Program-made: the position numbers and the translations under genes
Source of the DNA: Mesorhizobium onobrychidis
GTDB taxonomy: Bacteria; Pseudomonadota; Alphaproteobacteria; Rhizobiales; Rhizobiaceae
DNA: 64,000 bases
Assembly (NCBI RefSeq): GCF_024707545.1
Contig: NZ_CP062229.1
Coordinates: 7,257,238 to 7,321,237 of the forward strand
Reading direction: 5' to 3'
Notes under the pieces: model-generated
The model's input: only the letters and a program-made list of their open reading frames with translations
Database searches by the model: none
Told to the model about the DNA's origin: nothing
Shown: positions 55,947 through 64,000 of the stretch, in pieces
How positions within the stretch are numbered: position 1 is the stretch's first letter
Layout: each line of letters begins with the position of its first letter

Positions 55947-56016
55947 CTGTCCGAACCTCGCCTTGGCAAACAACCTCGCCAAGCCGGACCATGCAGCGGC
56001 AATCGTCAAAACAAGG

Positions 56017-56055
56017 TTAATTTAATACTTACGATCGTGATTAATTTAAGGTTTA
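56017..56055. promoter_or_regulatory. Two CtrA-like motifs upstream of cpaB
   Basis: TTAA-N7-CTTA at 56017-56031 and TTAA-N7-TTTA at 56041-56055 resemble the CtrA box TTAA-N7-TTAA, 24 bases apart. CtrA controls pilus genes in Caulobacter. Each site has one or two mismatches, so the call is tentative. Confidence 0.4.
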
Positions 56056-56084
56056 CATAAATTTGAGGCATCGGTCCGCACCGC

Positions 56085-56105
56085 AAAAAAGGCGGCCAGG
56101 CCGCC
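56085..56105 (-). terminator. Terminator after cpaA
   Basis: GGCGGC and GCCGCC pair across CAG (56091-56105), and on the minus strand six Ts follow (56085-56090). It closes the pilin-cpaA transcript before the cpaB promoter. Confidence 0.8.
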
Positions 56106-56168
56106 TGCTTCAACGCCAAATCGAAGAATGGAAGGCTGGTCTGACGAGGAAAGATTGGTGGCGGGAAT

Positions 56169-56687
56169 TTAAGCCGCCAGCCTTGCCAGCGCCCACGCCA
56201 TCAACGGCGAGTTCGGAAAGGTGAGCAGCCCGCCAATGCCAAGCGCGATGCCATAGGGAACGCCGGTCGTCTCGTCGGCGAAATGGCGTAGAAACGGATT
56301 GTGGCTTGTGACGGCCGCAAGCAGCGATTTCCGATAGACGAGGATGGCGAGCGTCAGCAGGCCACCGATGAATGTCGAGGTTACGAGATATTGGATGAGA
56401 TGGATGTTCAGTCCCATCCAGATGGCGGTGGCGGCCAGCAGCTTTGCGTCGCCGCCTCCCATGCCGCCGAGCGCGAACAGACCGAAGGTTACGGCGAGAA
56501 CCAGGCCACCGGCGGCAAAATGCCAGCCATAGGTTGCCAGATCCATGCCCGTCAGCGGTGCGACCAGGGCGAAGACGGCCACAAGCAGCACCGGCACGCG
56601 ATTGGCGATCGTCATCGACAGCATGTCGGAGATCGCGGCGAAAAGCATGCAGAACGGGAAGACGACGAAGATCAGGGCTTCAAGCAT
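56169..56687 (-). CDS. cpaA: Prepilin peptidase CpaA/TadV
   Basis: The 172-residue membrane protein is an A24 aspartic peptidase. One Asp is in AAISDMLSMTIANRVP near residue 20, and the second in FALGGMGGGDAKLLAATA near residue 80 (GGGD). It cleaves the leader of Flp pilin and TadE/F pseudopilins. It lies downstream of the pilin gene, separated by a strong hairpin. Confidence 0.93.
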   Translation of the reverse strand: MLEALIFVVFPFCMLFAAISDMLSMTIANRVPVLLVAVFALVAPLTGMDLATYGWHFAAGGLVLAVTFGLFALGGMGGGDAKLLAATAIWMGLNIHLIQYLVTSTFIGGLLTLAILVYRKSLLAAVTSHNPFLRHFADETTGVPYGIALGIGGLLTFPNSPLMAWALARLAA

Positions 56688-56783
56688 CGGCGCGGGCCTA
56701 TGGTCAACTATGCCTAGCCCAGCTTAGACATATTCGATTAACGATTGATGAGGTTGCGAGCTGAAAATCTACCGGTACGACGA

Positions 56784-56812
56784 AACAGGGCCGCCAGTGA
56801 GGCGGCCCTGTT
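56784..56812 (-). terminator. Strong hairpin after the Flp pilin gene
   Basis: AACAGGGCCGCC and GGCGGCCCTGTT form a perfect 12-base stem with a five-base loop, followed by TTCG on the minus strand. A partial terminator here would let pilin be made in excess over cpaA. Confidence 0.8.
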
Positions 56813-56839
56813 CTGGAAAACACCGGACTTCGTGATCTG

Positions 56840-57010
56840 TTACGAATTGTTGATCGAAGTGGCGATCCCGTTGAACTTCGCGTTCAGCGCGTTGCCCAGC
56901 GAGCCGGCGCCGACCATGATGGCGAGCGCGATGAGAGCGGCGATCAGACCGTATTCGATAGCGGTCGCGCCGGATTCGTCCTTCACAAAACGTGCAATGA
57001 GATTAGACAT
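56840..57010 (-). CDS. Flp/Fap-type pilin
   Basis: This 56-residue gene is too short for many gene finders but is clear. The product starts MSNLIARFVKDESG and continues ATAIEYGLIAALIALAIMVG, the class IVb pilin. The predicted cleavage is after Gly14, leaving Glu at +5 and Tyr at +6 as the family requires, followed by a hydrophobic helix. CpaA would process it and CpaF polymerise it. GAGCTC before the ATG gives a GAG ribosome site. A CtrA-like motif lies about 150 bases upstream. Confidence 0.95.
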   Translation of the reverse strand: MSNLIARFVKDESGATAIEYGLIAALIALAIMVGAGSLGNALNAKFNGIATSINNS

Positions 57011-57125
57011 TCGAGAGCTCCTACTCCAGGTGTTACAGCAATTCCGTCAACTTCTCTTGGCGGCTGATCGGATGCTGCCAATCTATGGAGAAGCTCTTTC
57101 GATCGGCTTAATAAACAGCCTTACC

Positions 57126-57172
57126 GATTCCTTTCCGGCTTCGATGACATGGCGTGGTTAACCGTAAACTAA
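57126..57172. promoter_or_regulatory. CtrA-like box and GANTC site upstream of the pilin gene
   Basis: GATTC (57126-57130) is a CcrM site. TTAA-CCGTAAA-CTAA (57158-57172) differs from the CtrA consensus TTAA-N7-TTAA by one base. Both lie in the 355-base gap between the divergent pilin and 57366 genes. Caulobacter pilA is CtrA-activated, which makes this plausible. Confidence 0.5.
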
Positions 57173-57365
57173 GTCACGCCTAATGGACCCGACCGGCACG
57201 TCAAAGGGCGCGAAAGCCGCAATTCAGCGATTGGGAAAGGGGCAACCCGCTTCAGGCGATCACGATGCCGATCCCTACATCATCACGCCTCCCCATCCGC
57301 TTAACCGTTGGTTCACCAATCTCGTTCATGTTCCGTTGAGCAGTTTGCCGCCGTGGAGCGCTTCA

Positions 57366-57788
57366 ATGACCGGGCCGAGATCGTCCTTTCCGATTGCAGC
57401 ACTTCTTGCCGCCACGGCCTTTGTCGTGCCGGCCAAGGCTGGTGCCGGCATCGAGGTCACGATGAACCAGGCGAAGATCGTCAAACTGTCGCGCGCCGCC
57501 GATACGATCGTCGTCGGCAACCCGGCGATCGCCGACGCCTCCGTGCAGGATGCTTCGACGATCGTGCTGACGGGCAAAGGCTTCGGCGTCACCAACCTCG
57601 TTGTCCTAGATCAAGAGGGCCGTCCGATCGTCGACGAGCAGATCACCGTGGTGCGACAGGACGCGTCGTCGGTGCGCATCTATCGGCGTGCCGAAATACA
57701 GACCATGTCGTGCACGCCGTATTGCGAGAGCTCGTATAAAAGCGATGCGGAGAAGGCCTCGGAAGCCGAGATGAGCGCCGGCCGGTAG
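57366..57788 (+). CDS. Secreted protein with pilus-assembly (CpaC N-terminal-like) domain
   Basis: From the ATG at 57366 (GGAG seven bases upstream) the product has 140 residues: a signal peptide (PIAALLAATAFVVPAKAGA) and the domain seen at the N-terminus of CpaC secretins (VTMNQAKIVKLSRAADTIVV, NPAIADASVQDASTIVLTGK, FGVTNLVVLDQEGRPI). No secretin domain follows. It may be an extra periplasmic component of the pilus channel. Two cysteines sit in SCTPYCESS near the end. The open frame upstream to 57183 lacks support. Confidence 0.82.
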   Translation: MTGPRSSFPIAALLAATAFVVPAKAGAGIEVTMNQAKIVKLSRAADTIVVGNPAIADASVQDASTIVLTGKGFGVTNLVVLDQEGRPIVDEQITVVRQDASSVRIYRRAEIQTMSCTPYCESSYKSDAEKASEAEMSAGR

Positions 57789-57897
57789 CGACCTGACCGT
57801 CTCGTCTCGCTGAAATGCCGCTTCGGTTATCGGCCCGTTAAAACCTTTCCCTCGAATTTAACGATCATCCAAACCGCACCTCAATGGGTTTGCGCTA

Positions 57898-58500
57898 ATG
57901 CTCCCTCCGACACCCCTTCAGGATCGGCATGCCCGGGACATGAGCAAAGCAGGACCAGCAGGCTTTTCAGCGCGCTTCCTTGGTGACCGGCGCGGCAGCA
58001 CGGCTTTGGAATTCGCGATGCTTGCGGTGCCATTTGCGCTCCTCGTCTTTGCGATACTGGAGAGCTGCATTTCATTTGCCGGGCAAGAGGTGATGGCCAA
58101 CATAACCGACGATGTCGCGCGCCAGCTACGAACGGGGCAGATAAGGCAGGCCAACGTGACCGAGGCCACGCTGAAGACCATGATCTGCAGCCGGCTGGAG
58201 ATCATGGTCGCCAAGGACTGCCCCGGATTGTTGGTGGATCTGCGCGCGTATCCGAGCTTCGCCGATGCGGCCCAGGCGGGCTTCAAGATAAATCAGGACC
58301 GCGAAATCGAGCTGACCGGCACCGACCCCGTGGCTCTTACGGTGTCCCCGGGCCTCGCTGAATCAATAAACATGCTGCGGGTTTTTTACAAATGGCCCGT
58401 CATGACCGATTTCATGGCCAAGTCGATGGCCAATCTGAAAGACGGCAACACGCTGCATTTCGCATCGGTGACCTGGCAGAACGAGCCGTTCGACAACTGA
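57898..58500 (+). CDS. TadE-like pseudopilin
   Basis: The 200-residue product (185 or so from the alternative ATG at 57940) has the TadE N-terminal segment RRGSTALEFAMLAVPFALLV with a cleavage glycine and Glu at +5, then a periplasmic region. TadE/F pseudopilins are cut by CpaA/TadV and needed for Flp pilus formation. It lies about 110 bases after the 57366 gene on the same strand. Confidence 0.85.
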   Translation: MLPPTPLQDRHARDMSKAGPAGFSARFLGDRRGSTALEFAMLAVPFALLVFAILESCISFAGQEVMANITDDVARQLRTGQIRQANVTEATLKTMICSRLEIMVAKDCPGLLVDLRAYPSFADAAQAGFKINQDREIELTGTDPVALTVSPGLAESINMLRVFYKWPVMTDFMAKSMANLKDGNTLHFASVTWQNEPFDN

Positions 58501-58536
58501 AAACGCGCCGTCGCGTAGGCGGAAAAGGACAAAGGC

Positions 58537-59157
58537 ATGGCGCGTGCGGGGGCACATATGAGGATCGCTGGGATCTGCACGAAAGCCATCCGGTTCTGCT
58601 GCGATCGCCGCGGTGTCGCGGCGGTTGAGTTTGCCTTCATCGTGCCCGTCCTGCTGATCATGTACTTCATGACCATGGAAGCCTCGCAAGCCATCGAAAC
58701 CAGCAAGAAGGTCAGTCGCATCGGCAGCATGGTGGCGGATCTCGTCACCCAGCAGCAGACCATCACGGCAGCCGATCTCGATGCGATCATGCAGATCGGC
58801 AACTCCACCCTTCAGCCGTACAACCGATCGACCCCGGAAATCATCATCACCGCAATCCAGGTCACGGACGAAGCGACGCCGAAGGTGGTGGTCGTTTGGT
58901 CACGCAAGACGGTTGCCGGTGCCTTCAGCGCCGGCGCCGCCAAGAACTCCATCACCACGGTTGCACCGGCGCTCGAGATCAAGGGCACATTTCTCATTCG
59001 CGTCGAAAGCAATCTCGCATACCAGCCGATCATCACCTGGTCGGCGGACAGTGAGAAGCGGCTTGGATTGAGTTCGGCTTTCGACTCAATGTCGATGGGC
59101 GAAACCTATTATCTCAGGCCCCGCAGGAGCCCGACGATTCCCTGCAGCACCTGCTGA
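58537..59157 (+). CDS. TadE/TadG-like pseudopilin
   Basis: The 206-residue protein has RRGVAAVEFAFIVPVLLIMY, a class IVb prepilin-like segment with Glu at +5, and a periplasmic domain rich in Thr and Val. It is the second pseudopilin after TadE, 36 bases downstream, preceded by AAAGGAC. A large TadG with von Willebrand domain is not seen here. Confidence 0.83.
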   Translation: MARAGAHMRIAGICTKAIRFCCDRRGVAAVEFAFIVPVLLIMYFMTMEASQAIETSKKVSRIGSMVADLVTQQQTITAADLDAIMQIGNSTLQPYNRSTPEIIITAIQVTDEATPKVVVVWSRKTVAGAFSAGAAKNSITTVAPALEIKGTFLIRVESNLAYQPIITWSADSEKRLGLSSAFDSMSMGETYYLRPRRSPTIPCSTC

Positions 59158-59187
59158 AACGACCGCACCAGAGCCCGGCCGCCATTG

Positions 59188-59424
59188 CTATCGGCCGTTA
59201 CCTGACGCCAGGCGCACGATGGCTGCGGCCATCGCGTAATCCTTCGGGCCGGAGACGACGAAGCCGCCGGAATGTTCCGATTCCAGAAGATCGTAGAAAT
59301 CCGGCGACATCGATCTGAGATTGATGAGAAACACGATGAGCCGCCGTTTGGCTTCGGGGTCGAGATCACTGCTGACGGCATGCGGACCATACCGCGGCGC
59401 GCACCGGGTTTGACCAGGCCGCAC
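59188..59424 (-). CDS. Hypothetical protein
   Basis: A 78-residue frame from a GTG at 59424 contains LDPEAKRRLIVFLINLRSMS followed by DFYDLLESEHSGGFVVSGPK, with protein-like composition and an amphipathic helical look. No family is recognised. It is convergent with the TadG-like gene. No strong ribosome site is seen. It could be spurious. Confidence 0.4.
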   Translation of the reverse strand: MRPGQTRCAPRYGPHAVSSDLDPEAKRRLIVFLINLRSMSPDFYDLLESEHSGGFVVSGPKDYAMAAAIVRLASGNGR

Positions 59425-59625
59425 CCAGCAGCCTCAAGATGGCTGCGGAGGCCTTCAAGACATGCCCCATGTGAGTTCCGCGCTGGTTTTTAGCCGATCC
59501 ACGCCGATGCCGGCATTTCGCCACATCTCAACTATCGCGCCAAGCCGTCTGCTTCCGAATTGCCAATGGCGGCGCGGCCCCCTATGTCTGGGCGGACAGA
59601 CAAACGATAATAATGAACCGCTGCA

Positions 59626-60864
59626 ATGGCGCGCGCCTTTCTTTTTGTTCTCGATTCCTTCGGCATCGGCGGCGCGGCTGACGCCGAGCGCTATGGCGAC
59701 ACCGGTTCCAACACGTTTGGACACATCGCCAGAGCCTGCGCGGAGGGCCGGGCGGATCGCGAGGGGCTGCGCAAAGGCCCGCTTTTCGTACCCAACATGC
59801 TCTCGCTCGGCCTGGGTCACGCGGCGAAAACCGCGACGGGATTCAGCATCGACATCGGCAGCAAGGTCCAGCTCGCCTCCGCCTTCCATGGCGCGGCGCA
59901 GGAGATTTCGAGCGGCAAGGACACGCCATCGGGCCATTGGGAAATCGCCGCCTTGCCGGTCCGCTTCGACTGGGGCTATTTCCCGGACACGGTTCCCGCC
60001 TTTCCAGCCGACCTGACCGAAGCGATCATCCGCGAAGGAGAGGTGCCGGGCATTCTCGGCAATTGCCATGCCCCGGGCACCGAGATCATCGAGCGTTTCG
60101 GCGAGGAGCATATCCGCACCGGCAAGCCGATCTGCTACACTTCTGTCGACTCCGTCCTGCAGATCGCCGCGCATGAAGTTCACTTCGGGCTGGAACGGCT
60201 CTACGAATTCTGCAAGGTGGTGCGCAGGCTGGTCGATCCGCTGAACATCGGACGGGTGATCGCGCGGCCTTTCATTGGGGAAACCGCCGCCAGCTTTGAA
60301 CGGACGCACAACCGCCGGGATTATTCGGTGCCGCCGCCCGAACCGACCCTGCTCGACCGGCTGACGGCGCGCGGCAGCCGGGTCATCGCGGTCGGCAAGA
60401 TCGGCGACATCTTCGCCCATCGCGGCATATCGGAAGTGCGCAAGGCCGCCGGCAACATGGCGATGTTCGACAAGGCGCTCGGCGCGATGGATGACGCGGG
60501 CGACGGCGATCTCGTCTTCGCCAATTTCGTCGATTTCGACACCGAGTTCGGCCATCGGCGCGACGTTGCCGGCTATGCCGCCGCGCTCGAGGCCTTCGAC
60601 CGGCGGCTGCCGGAGGCGCTTGCACGGCTGAGGCATGGCGACCTTCTCATCCTCACGGCCGACCATGGCAACGATCCGACCTGGCACGGCACCGATCATA
60701 CACGCGAACGCATTCCGGTGATCGGCACGGGACCAGGTTTTGGCGGCGACATTGGGCTCAGAACGACCTTCGCCGACATCGGTGAAACCGTCGCCGAGCA
60801 TCTTGGGCTGGCATCCGGCCGTCACGGCACCTCCTTCTATGCAACGATAGGCGGCCATGCCTGA
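59626..60864 (+). CDS. deoB: Phosphopentomutase
   Basis: The 412-residue enzyme interconverts ribose-1- and ribose-5-phosphate (and deoxy forms) in nucleoside salvage. It belongs to the alkaline-phosphatase-like metalloenzymes: [20 protein letters not shown] at the N-terminus, [14 protein letters not shown], and metal ligands in [32 protein letters not shown]. Its end overlaps the mutM start by eight bases, so the two are coupled. Confidence 0.94.
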   Translation: MARAFLFVLDSFGIGGAADAERYGDTGSNTFGHIARACAEGRADREGLRKGPLFVPNMLSLGLGHAAKTATGFSIDIGSKVQLASAFHGAAQEISSGKDTPSGHWEIAALPVRFDWGYFPDTVPAFPADLTEAIIREGEVPGILGNCHAPGTEIIERFGEEHIRTGKPICYTSVDSVLQIAAHEVHFGLERLYEFCKVVRRLVDPLNIGRVIARPFIGETAASFERTHNRRDYSVPPPEPTLLDRLTARGSRVIAVGKIGDIFAHRGISEVRKAAGNMAMFDKALGAMDDAGDGDLVFANFVDFDTEFGHRRDVAGYAAALEAFDRRLPEALARLRHGDLLILTADHGNDPTWHGTDHTRERIPVIGTGPGFGGDIGLRTTFADIGETVAEHLGLASGRHGTSFYATIGGHA

Positions 60865-61765
60865 GTTGCCTGAGGTCGAAACGGTGCGGCGGGGCCTGCA
60901 GCCGGTTCTGGAAGGCGCCCGCATCGCCCGCGTCGAGGCACGCCGGCCCGACCTGCGCTTTCCGTTTCCCGAAAAATTCTTGGAGAGGCTGACCGGCAAG
61001 ACGATTACCGCGCTTGGCCGCCGGGCCAAGTACCTGACGATGCATCTGGAAGGCGGTCCGGTGCTGATCTGCCATCTCGGCATGTCAGGTTCGTTCCGCA
61101 TCGAAACGTCCGATGACGGCGAAATGCCCGATAGCAGCGAAATGTTGGGCGCGTTTTATCTCGAGCGCTCGAAAAGCGCGGCGCACGACCATGTCGTCTT
61201 CCATATCGTCTCTCCCGAAGGCGCCCGGTCCCGCGTGACCTTCAACGATCCGCGCCGTTTCGGCTTCATGCTGTTTTCCGAAGGGGCGCCCGACACGCAT
61301 CCGATGCTGGCGGGGCTGGGCGTCGAGCCGACAGGCAATGCGTTGGACGGCGAGCTGCTCACCTCGCTGCTGAAAGGCCGGAAGTCGCCGCTGAAGGCAG
61401 CACTCCTCGATCAGCGGCTGATCGCCGGGCTCGGCAATATCTATGTGTCGGAGGCCCTGTGGCGCGCCGGTCTGTCGCCGTTGCGCGAGGCGGGCACCAT
61501 CGCAAAGCCTGGAAAGAAGGCCAAACAGCGGCGCGACGCCCTTGCCGAAGCAATCCGCGCGGTGATTGCCGATGCGATCGCCGCCGGCGGATCGTCGCTG
61601 CGCGACTATGTGCAGACCGACGGGTCTCTGGGCTATTTCCAGCATTCGTTCGCGGTCTATGATCGCGAAGGCGAACCCTGCTCCAAGCACGGCTGCGGCG
61701 GCCACATAGAGCGCATCGTGCAAAGCGGGCGTTCCACCTTCTATTGCCGGACTTGTCAGTTGTGA
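60857..61765 (+). CDS. mutM: Formamidopyrimidine-DNA glycosylase
   Basis: The 302-residue protein starts [14 protein letters not shown], where Pro2 and Glu3 are the catalytic residues. [11 protein letters not shown] holds the conserved lysine, and the zinc finger has Cys groups CSKHGC and CRTC at the C-terminus. It excises 8-oxoguanine and formamidopyrimidines. It overlaps deoB by eight bases, an unusual partner; downstream is an enoyl-CoA hydratase. Confidence 0.96.
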   Translation: MPELPEVETVRRGLQPVLEGARIARVEARRPDLRFPFPEKFLERLTGKTITALGRRAKYLTMHLEGGPVLICHLGMSGSFRIETSDDGEMPDSSEMLGAFYLERSKSAAHDHVVFHIVSPEGARSRVTFNDPRRFGFMLFSEGAPDTHPMLAGLGVEPTGNALDGELLTSLLKGRKSPLKAALLDQRLIAGLGNIYVSEALWRAGLSPLREAGTIAKPGKKAKQRRDALAEAIRAVIADAIAAGGSSLRDYVQTDGSLGYFQHSFAVYDREGEPCSKHGCGGHIERIVQSGRSTFYCRTCQL

Positions 61766-61817
61766 GCTAGGTGCCGGGTGCGAGCTAGGTGCCGGGTGTG
61801 ACCTAGATGCCGAGCTG
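61764..61817. repeat. Short tandem repeat of 18 bases
   Basis: The unit GAGCTAGGTGCCGGGTGC occurs at 61764-61781, as a near copy (last base changed) at 61782-61799, and as a degenerate copy at 61800-61817; further traces reach about 61850. It fills the gap between mutM and the hydratase gene. Confidence 0.8.
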
Positions 61818-61860
61818 GACACCAGATGTAAGCCAGATGACCGAGTGAGGAGATACAGTC

Positions 61861-62634
61861 ATGGCCTATGAAACGATTATCGTCGAAATCCGCGGCAAGG
61901 TCGGGCTGATCACGCTGAACCGGCCGAAGGCGCTCAATGCGCTGAACTCCCAGGTCCTGACGGAAGTGGTCGCGGCCGTGAACGGCTTCTGCGCGAATGC
62001 CGACATCGGCGCGATGGTCATCACCGGCTCCGAAAAAGCCTTCGCGGCAGGTGCGGACATCAAGGAAATGCAGGCGATCTCCTTTGTCGACGCCTATGTG
62101 CAGGATTTCTTTGTCGGCTGGGAAGAGTTCACCCGGGCGCGCAAGCCTGTTATCGCGGCGGTGGCCGGCTATGCGCTCGGCGGCGGCTGCGAACTGGCGA
62201 TGATGTGCGATTTCATTATCGCCGCCGACAACGCCAAATTCGGCCAACCCGAGATCACGCTCGGCGTCATGCCGGGCATGGGCGGATCACAGCGCCTCAC
62301 CCGCTTCGTCGGCAAAGCGAAGGCGATGGACATGTGCCTGACCGGACGGATGATGGATGCGGCGGAAGCCGAGCGTTGCGGCCTGGTGTCACGTGTCGTG
62401 CCCGCCGGCGAGCTGCTCGATGAGGCGTTGAAGGCGGCAGCCAAGATAGCCGATTTTTCGCTGCCGTCGGTGATGATGGCGAAAGAGGCCGTCAACCGCG
62501 CCTATGAAACGACATTGGCCGAAGGGCTGCGGTTCGAGCGCCGGCTGTTTCACTCGCTGTTTGCGCTCGATGACCAGAAGGAAGGCATGGCGGCCTTTGC
62601 CGAGAAGCGGAAGCCAAATTTCACGAACCGGTAG
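61861..62634 (+). CDS. Enoyl-CoA hydratase
   Basis: The 257-residue crotonase has both catalytic Glu residues: [15 protein letters not shown] (Glu about 114) and [13 protein letters not shown] (Glu about 134). It also has [12 protein letters not shown] at the CoA site. It hydrates trans-2-enoyl-CoA in beta-oxidation. GAGG lies before the ATG. It is a useful contrast to the luxI-linked crotonase, which lacks these residues. Confidence 0.93.
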   Translation: MAYETIIVEIRGKVGLITLNRPKALNALNSQVLTEVVAAVNGFCANADIGAMVITGSEKAFAAGADIKEMQAISFVDAYVQDFFVGWEEFTRARKPVIAAVAGYALGGGCELAMMCDFIIAADNAKFGQPEITLGVMPGMGGSQRLTRFVGKAKAMDMCLTGRMMDAAEAERCGLVSRVVPAGELLDEALKAAAKIADFSLPSVMMAKEAVNRAYETTLAEGLRFERRLFHSLFALDDQKEGMAAFAEKRKPNFTNR

Positions 62635-62815
62635 ATCGTGACGACAGCGGCCAGAAGCCAGCGACAGCAGCGGCCAAAAAGAAGGCGAAGCAGCGTTGAC
62701 GCGCCGGAAAAGCTGAACTATAAGCCGCACCAACCGAGGCGGCCCTGTGGCTGCCCGTTTGTTTTTGCGCCCTGCGACATCCCGCATGCGCCCACCAGAT
62801 CAGAAGAGAGGCATC

Positions 62816-63082
62816 ATGGCCAATACCTCCTCGGCCAAAAAGGCAACGCGCAAGATCGCCCGTCGCACGGCGATCAACAAGAACCGCCGCTCGCGCGTGC
62901 GGACCTACATCCGCCAGGTCGAAGAGGCGCTCGCCTCGGGCGACAAGGCCGCCGCGCAGGCTGCTTTCAAGGTGGCGGAACCGGAATTGATGCGCGCCGC
63001 GACCAAGGGCGTGGTGCACAAGAATACGGCATCGCGCAAGGTGTCGCGCCTGGCCCAGCGACTCAAGGTGCTGTCGGCCTAA
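62816..63082 (+). CDS. rpsT: 30S ribosomal protein S20
   Basis: The 88-residue protein begins [19 protein letters not shown] and includes [19 protein letters not shown], typical of S20, which binds 16S rRNA in the small subunit. The start at 62816 is chosen over an open frame to 62747; AGAGAGG lies before it. A clear terminator follows. Order rpsT-dnaA is usual in Rhizobiales. Confidence 0.96.
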   Translation: MANTSSAKKATRKIARRTAINKNRRSRVRTYIRQVEEALASGDKAAAQAAFKVAEPELMRAATKGVVHKNTASRKVSRLAQRLKVLSA

Positions 63083-63111
63083 TATACCTTTACTGATCAT
63101 GTCCTCTTCAA

Positions 63112-63136
63112 GCCCGGCCGCTCGTGCCGGGTTTTT
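63112..63136 (+). terminator. Intrinsic terminator of rpsT
   Basis: GCCCGGC (63112-63118) pairs with GCCGGGT (63126-63132) across a seven-base loop, followed by TTTTT. It ends the rpsT transcript about 30 bases after the stop. Confidence 0.9.
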
Positions 63137-63928
63137 CGTTTGCCGGCAAGTACTTAAAAAGAAATCTCCCAAACGGACACTCCGCACGATTTCAATGTTC
63201 GAAATGCTTTGCCGGCATATACATGCCTGCTGATAGGCTCAGCCGCTGAAAGCGTTCACGGCAAAAATATCAGCTGTCAAAAATCAGCTTTATTTTTCAA
63301 TAAGTTATTGACAGTCATCCACAGCTTGTTCACATCTGGCGCGAGGGACGGGGAACATTTGCCTGTCAAGAAAATTATTTCAGAAAATTTCGCGCGATGC
63401 GGCCTTTTTCATATTCGCCGGAAAAGGGTTTGAATCACAATGGCTTTGTCAAAACATGCCAGTGCAACGCAAGCTCCGAACCCGTCTGCGCTAACCACAT
63501 TCCTTAAAAATCCGTTAGTCGTGGCCTTGCCCTATCCACAGCGAGTTCGTTAATGTCGGTCTATCGAGAGGGACGGGCCGTTGGCCCTTAACCCAGCCTG
63601 AATCGGCCAGCAAAAAATGGCAGAATTCGTGACGTGGATCATTTCCGCGTACGGGCTTGGTTTGTCTTTTCGATACGGTAGGGGACTGGCGTAATTGTAC
63701 ATGGCAGATCAATGACGCGCCGGCGTTTTCGCCGGACAGAATTGTATTGCCCTGACATGACCAAAGCGGGCTGGCTCTGATGAGGCGGCGCCGGTTCCCT
63801 GACAATGAGGCGACATCATCTGCCGGCGGCGGCGATGGTGTCGCAGCGAGGACACGGTCGCCGGAAACATGGATGCAGGAGGCGCATTCCCGGCGGAAAA
63901 AAGGTACAAAAGGACAAGGAACTCGATC
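63137..63928 (+). promoter_or_regulatory. dnaA upstream region (no gene; A/T-rich, DnaA-box-like and GANTC sites)
   Basis: Nearly 800 bases without a convincing gene precede dnaA. TTGACA at 63308 could be a -35 box. DnaA-box-like nonamers are TCATCCACA (63315-63323), TTGTTCACA (63326-63334) and CTATCCACA (63532-63540), each one or two changes from TTATCCACA. GAATC occurs at 63432 and 63600 (CcrM sites). These point to DnaA autoregulation and methylation control of dnaA. Whether an origin lies here is unknown; in several rhizobia oriC is elsewhere. Confidence 0.55.
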
Positions 63929-64000
63929 ATGCAAAGCGGCATCGAAAGGGAGCTTACGGGCGACCTCCCATTCCCTGGAACCTTAACCGGAGGGGACGCT
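63929..64000 (+). CDS. dnaA: Chromosomal replication initiator DnaA, partial (first 24 codons)
   Basis: An ATG at 63929 with AAGGA upstream opens a frame to the right edge (MQSGIERELTGDLPFPG). So few residues cannot prove identity; the call rests on the rpsT-dnaA order of Rhizobiales and the DnaA-box-like and GANTC sites upstream. Confidence 0.65.
   Translation, partial: MQSGIERELTGDLPFPGTLTGGDA

Noticed and set aside
61764..61817. CRISPR-like array
   Set aside because: The units are directly adjacent with no spacers and only about three copies.

Overview
This 64 kb window is a GC-rich piece of an alphaproteobacterial core chromosome, most likely a Mesorhizobium or close Rhizobiales relative. 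The evidence is a gcrA homologue, GANTC (CcrM-type) sites, a SAM-II riboswitch ahead of metZ, a PodJ-like polarity protein, a class I lysyl-tRNA synthetase, an argD-argF-hslO operon, rpsT followed by dnaA, and several families of rhizobial intergenic palindromes. No rRNA, tRNA, insertion sequence, prophage or CRISPR array was recognised. Coding density is high and almost every large antisense reading frame is a shadow of a real gene.

Layout. 1-8 kb: a truncated dcd, the SAM-II riboswitch and metZ, a ceramide-glucosyltransferase-like gene, apaG, the argD-argF-hslO operon with a terminator-like hairpin in its leader, and gcrA. 8-12.6 kb: corA, phoU, phoR and ppk2 (metal, phosphate and polyphosphate), with two copies of a RIME-like palindromic repeat around phoR. 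12.6-15 kb: a LuxR-LuxI quorum-sensing pair followed by an unusual crotonase. 15-19.7 kb: a periplasmic binding protein, a TerB-like protein, lysyl-tRNA synthetase, a degenerate nuclease and an S24-type repressor. 19.8-27.3 kb: a fatty-acid beta-oxidation block (FadB/J-like, thiolase, two acyl-CoA dehydrogenases) and a MerR-family regulator with matching operator palindromes at both promoters. 27.7-31.7 kb: the 1313-residue PodJ-like protein. 31.9-40.7 kb: a sulfur-linked stretch with a TauE/SafE exporter, a TIGR02186-type membrane protein, a YegD-like Hsp70, a LysR regulator and a three-subunit SoeABC-like molybdoenzyme. 40.7-46.9 kb: a PdeM/Lhr-type DNA-repair pair, an NlpC/P60 peptidase, a MarR regulator and an M17 aminopeptidase. 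47-59.4 kb: a nearly complete Tad/Cpa (Flp pilus) locus, including a 56-residue Flp pilin. 59.6-64 kb: deoB, mutM, an enoyl-CoA hydratase, rpsT and the first codons of dnaA.

How the parts may work together. gcrA, podJ, the Tad pilus genes and dnaA all belong to the alphaproteobacterial cell-cycle and polarity programme. The sequence shows GANTC sites in front of gcrA, the pilin and dnaA, and CtrA-like TTAA-N7-TTAA motifs in front of the pilin and cpaB. The phosphate genes and ppk2 form a loose cluster. The MerR gene and beta-oxidation genes look like one regulon. The TauE exporter and the SoeABC-like enzyme would provide two ways to dispose of cytoplasmic sulfite.

Nothing here is clearly a wholly new system. 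The best leads are the LuxI-linked crotonase with altered active-site residues, the argD leader hairpin, the GANTC cluster before gcrA and the MerR operator pair.
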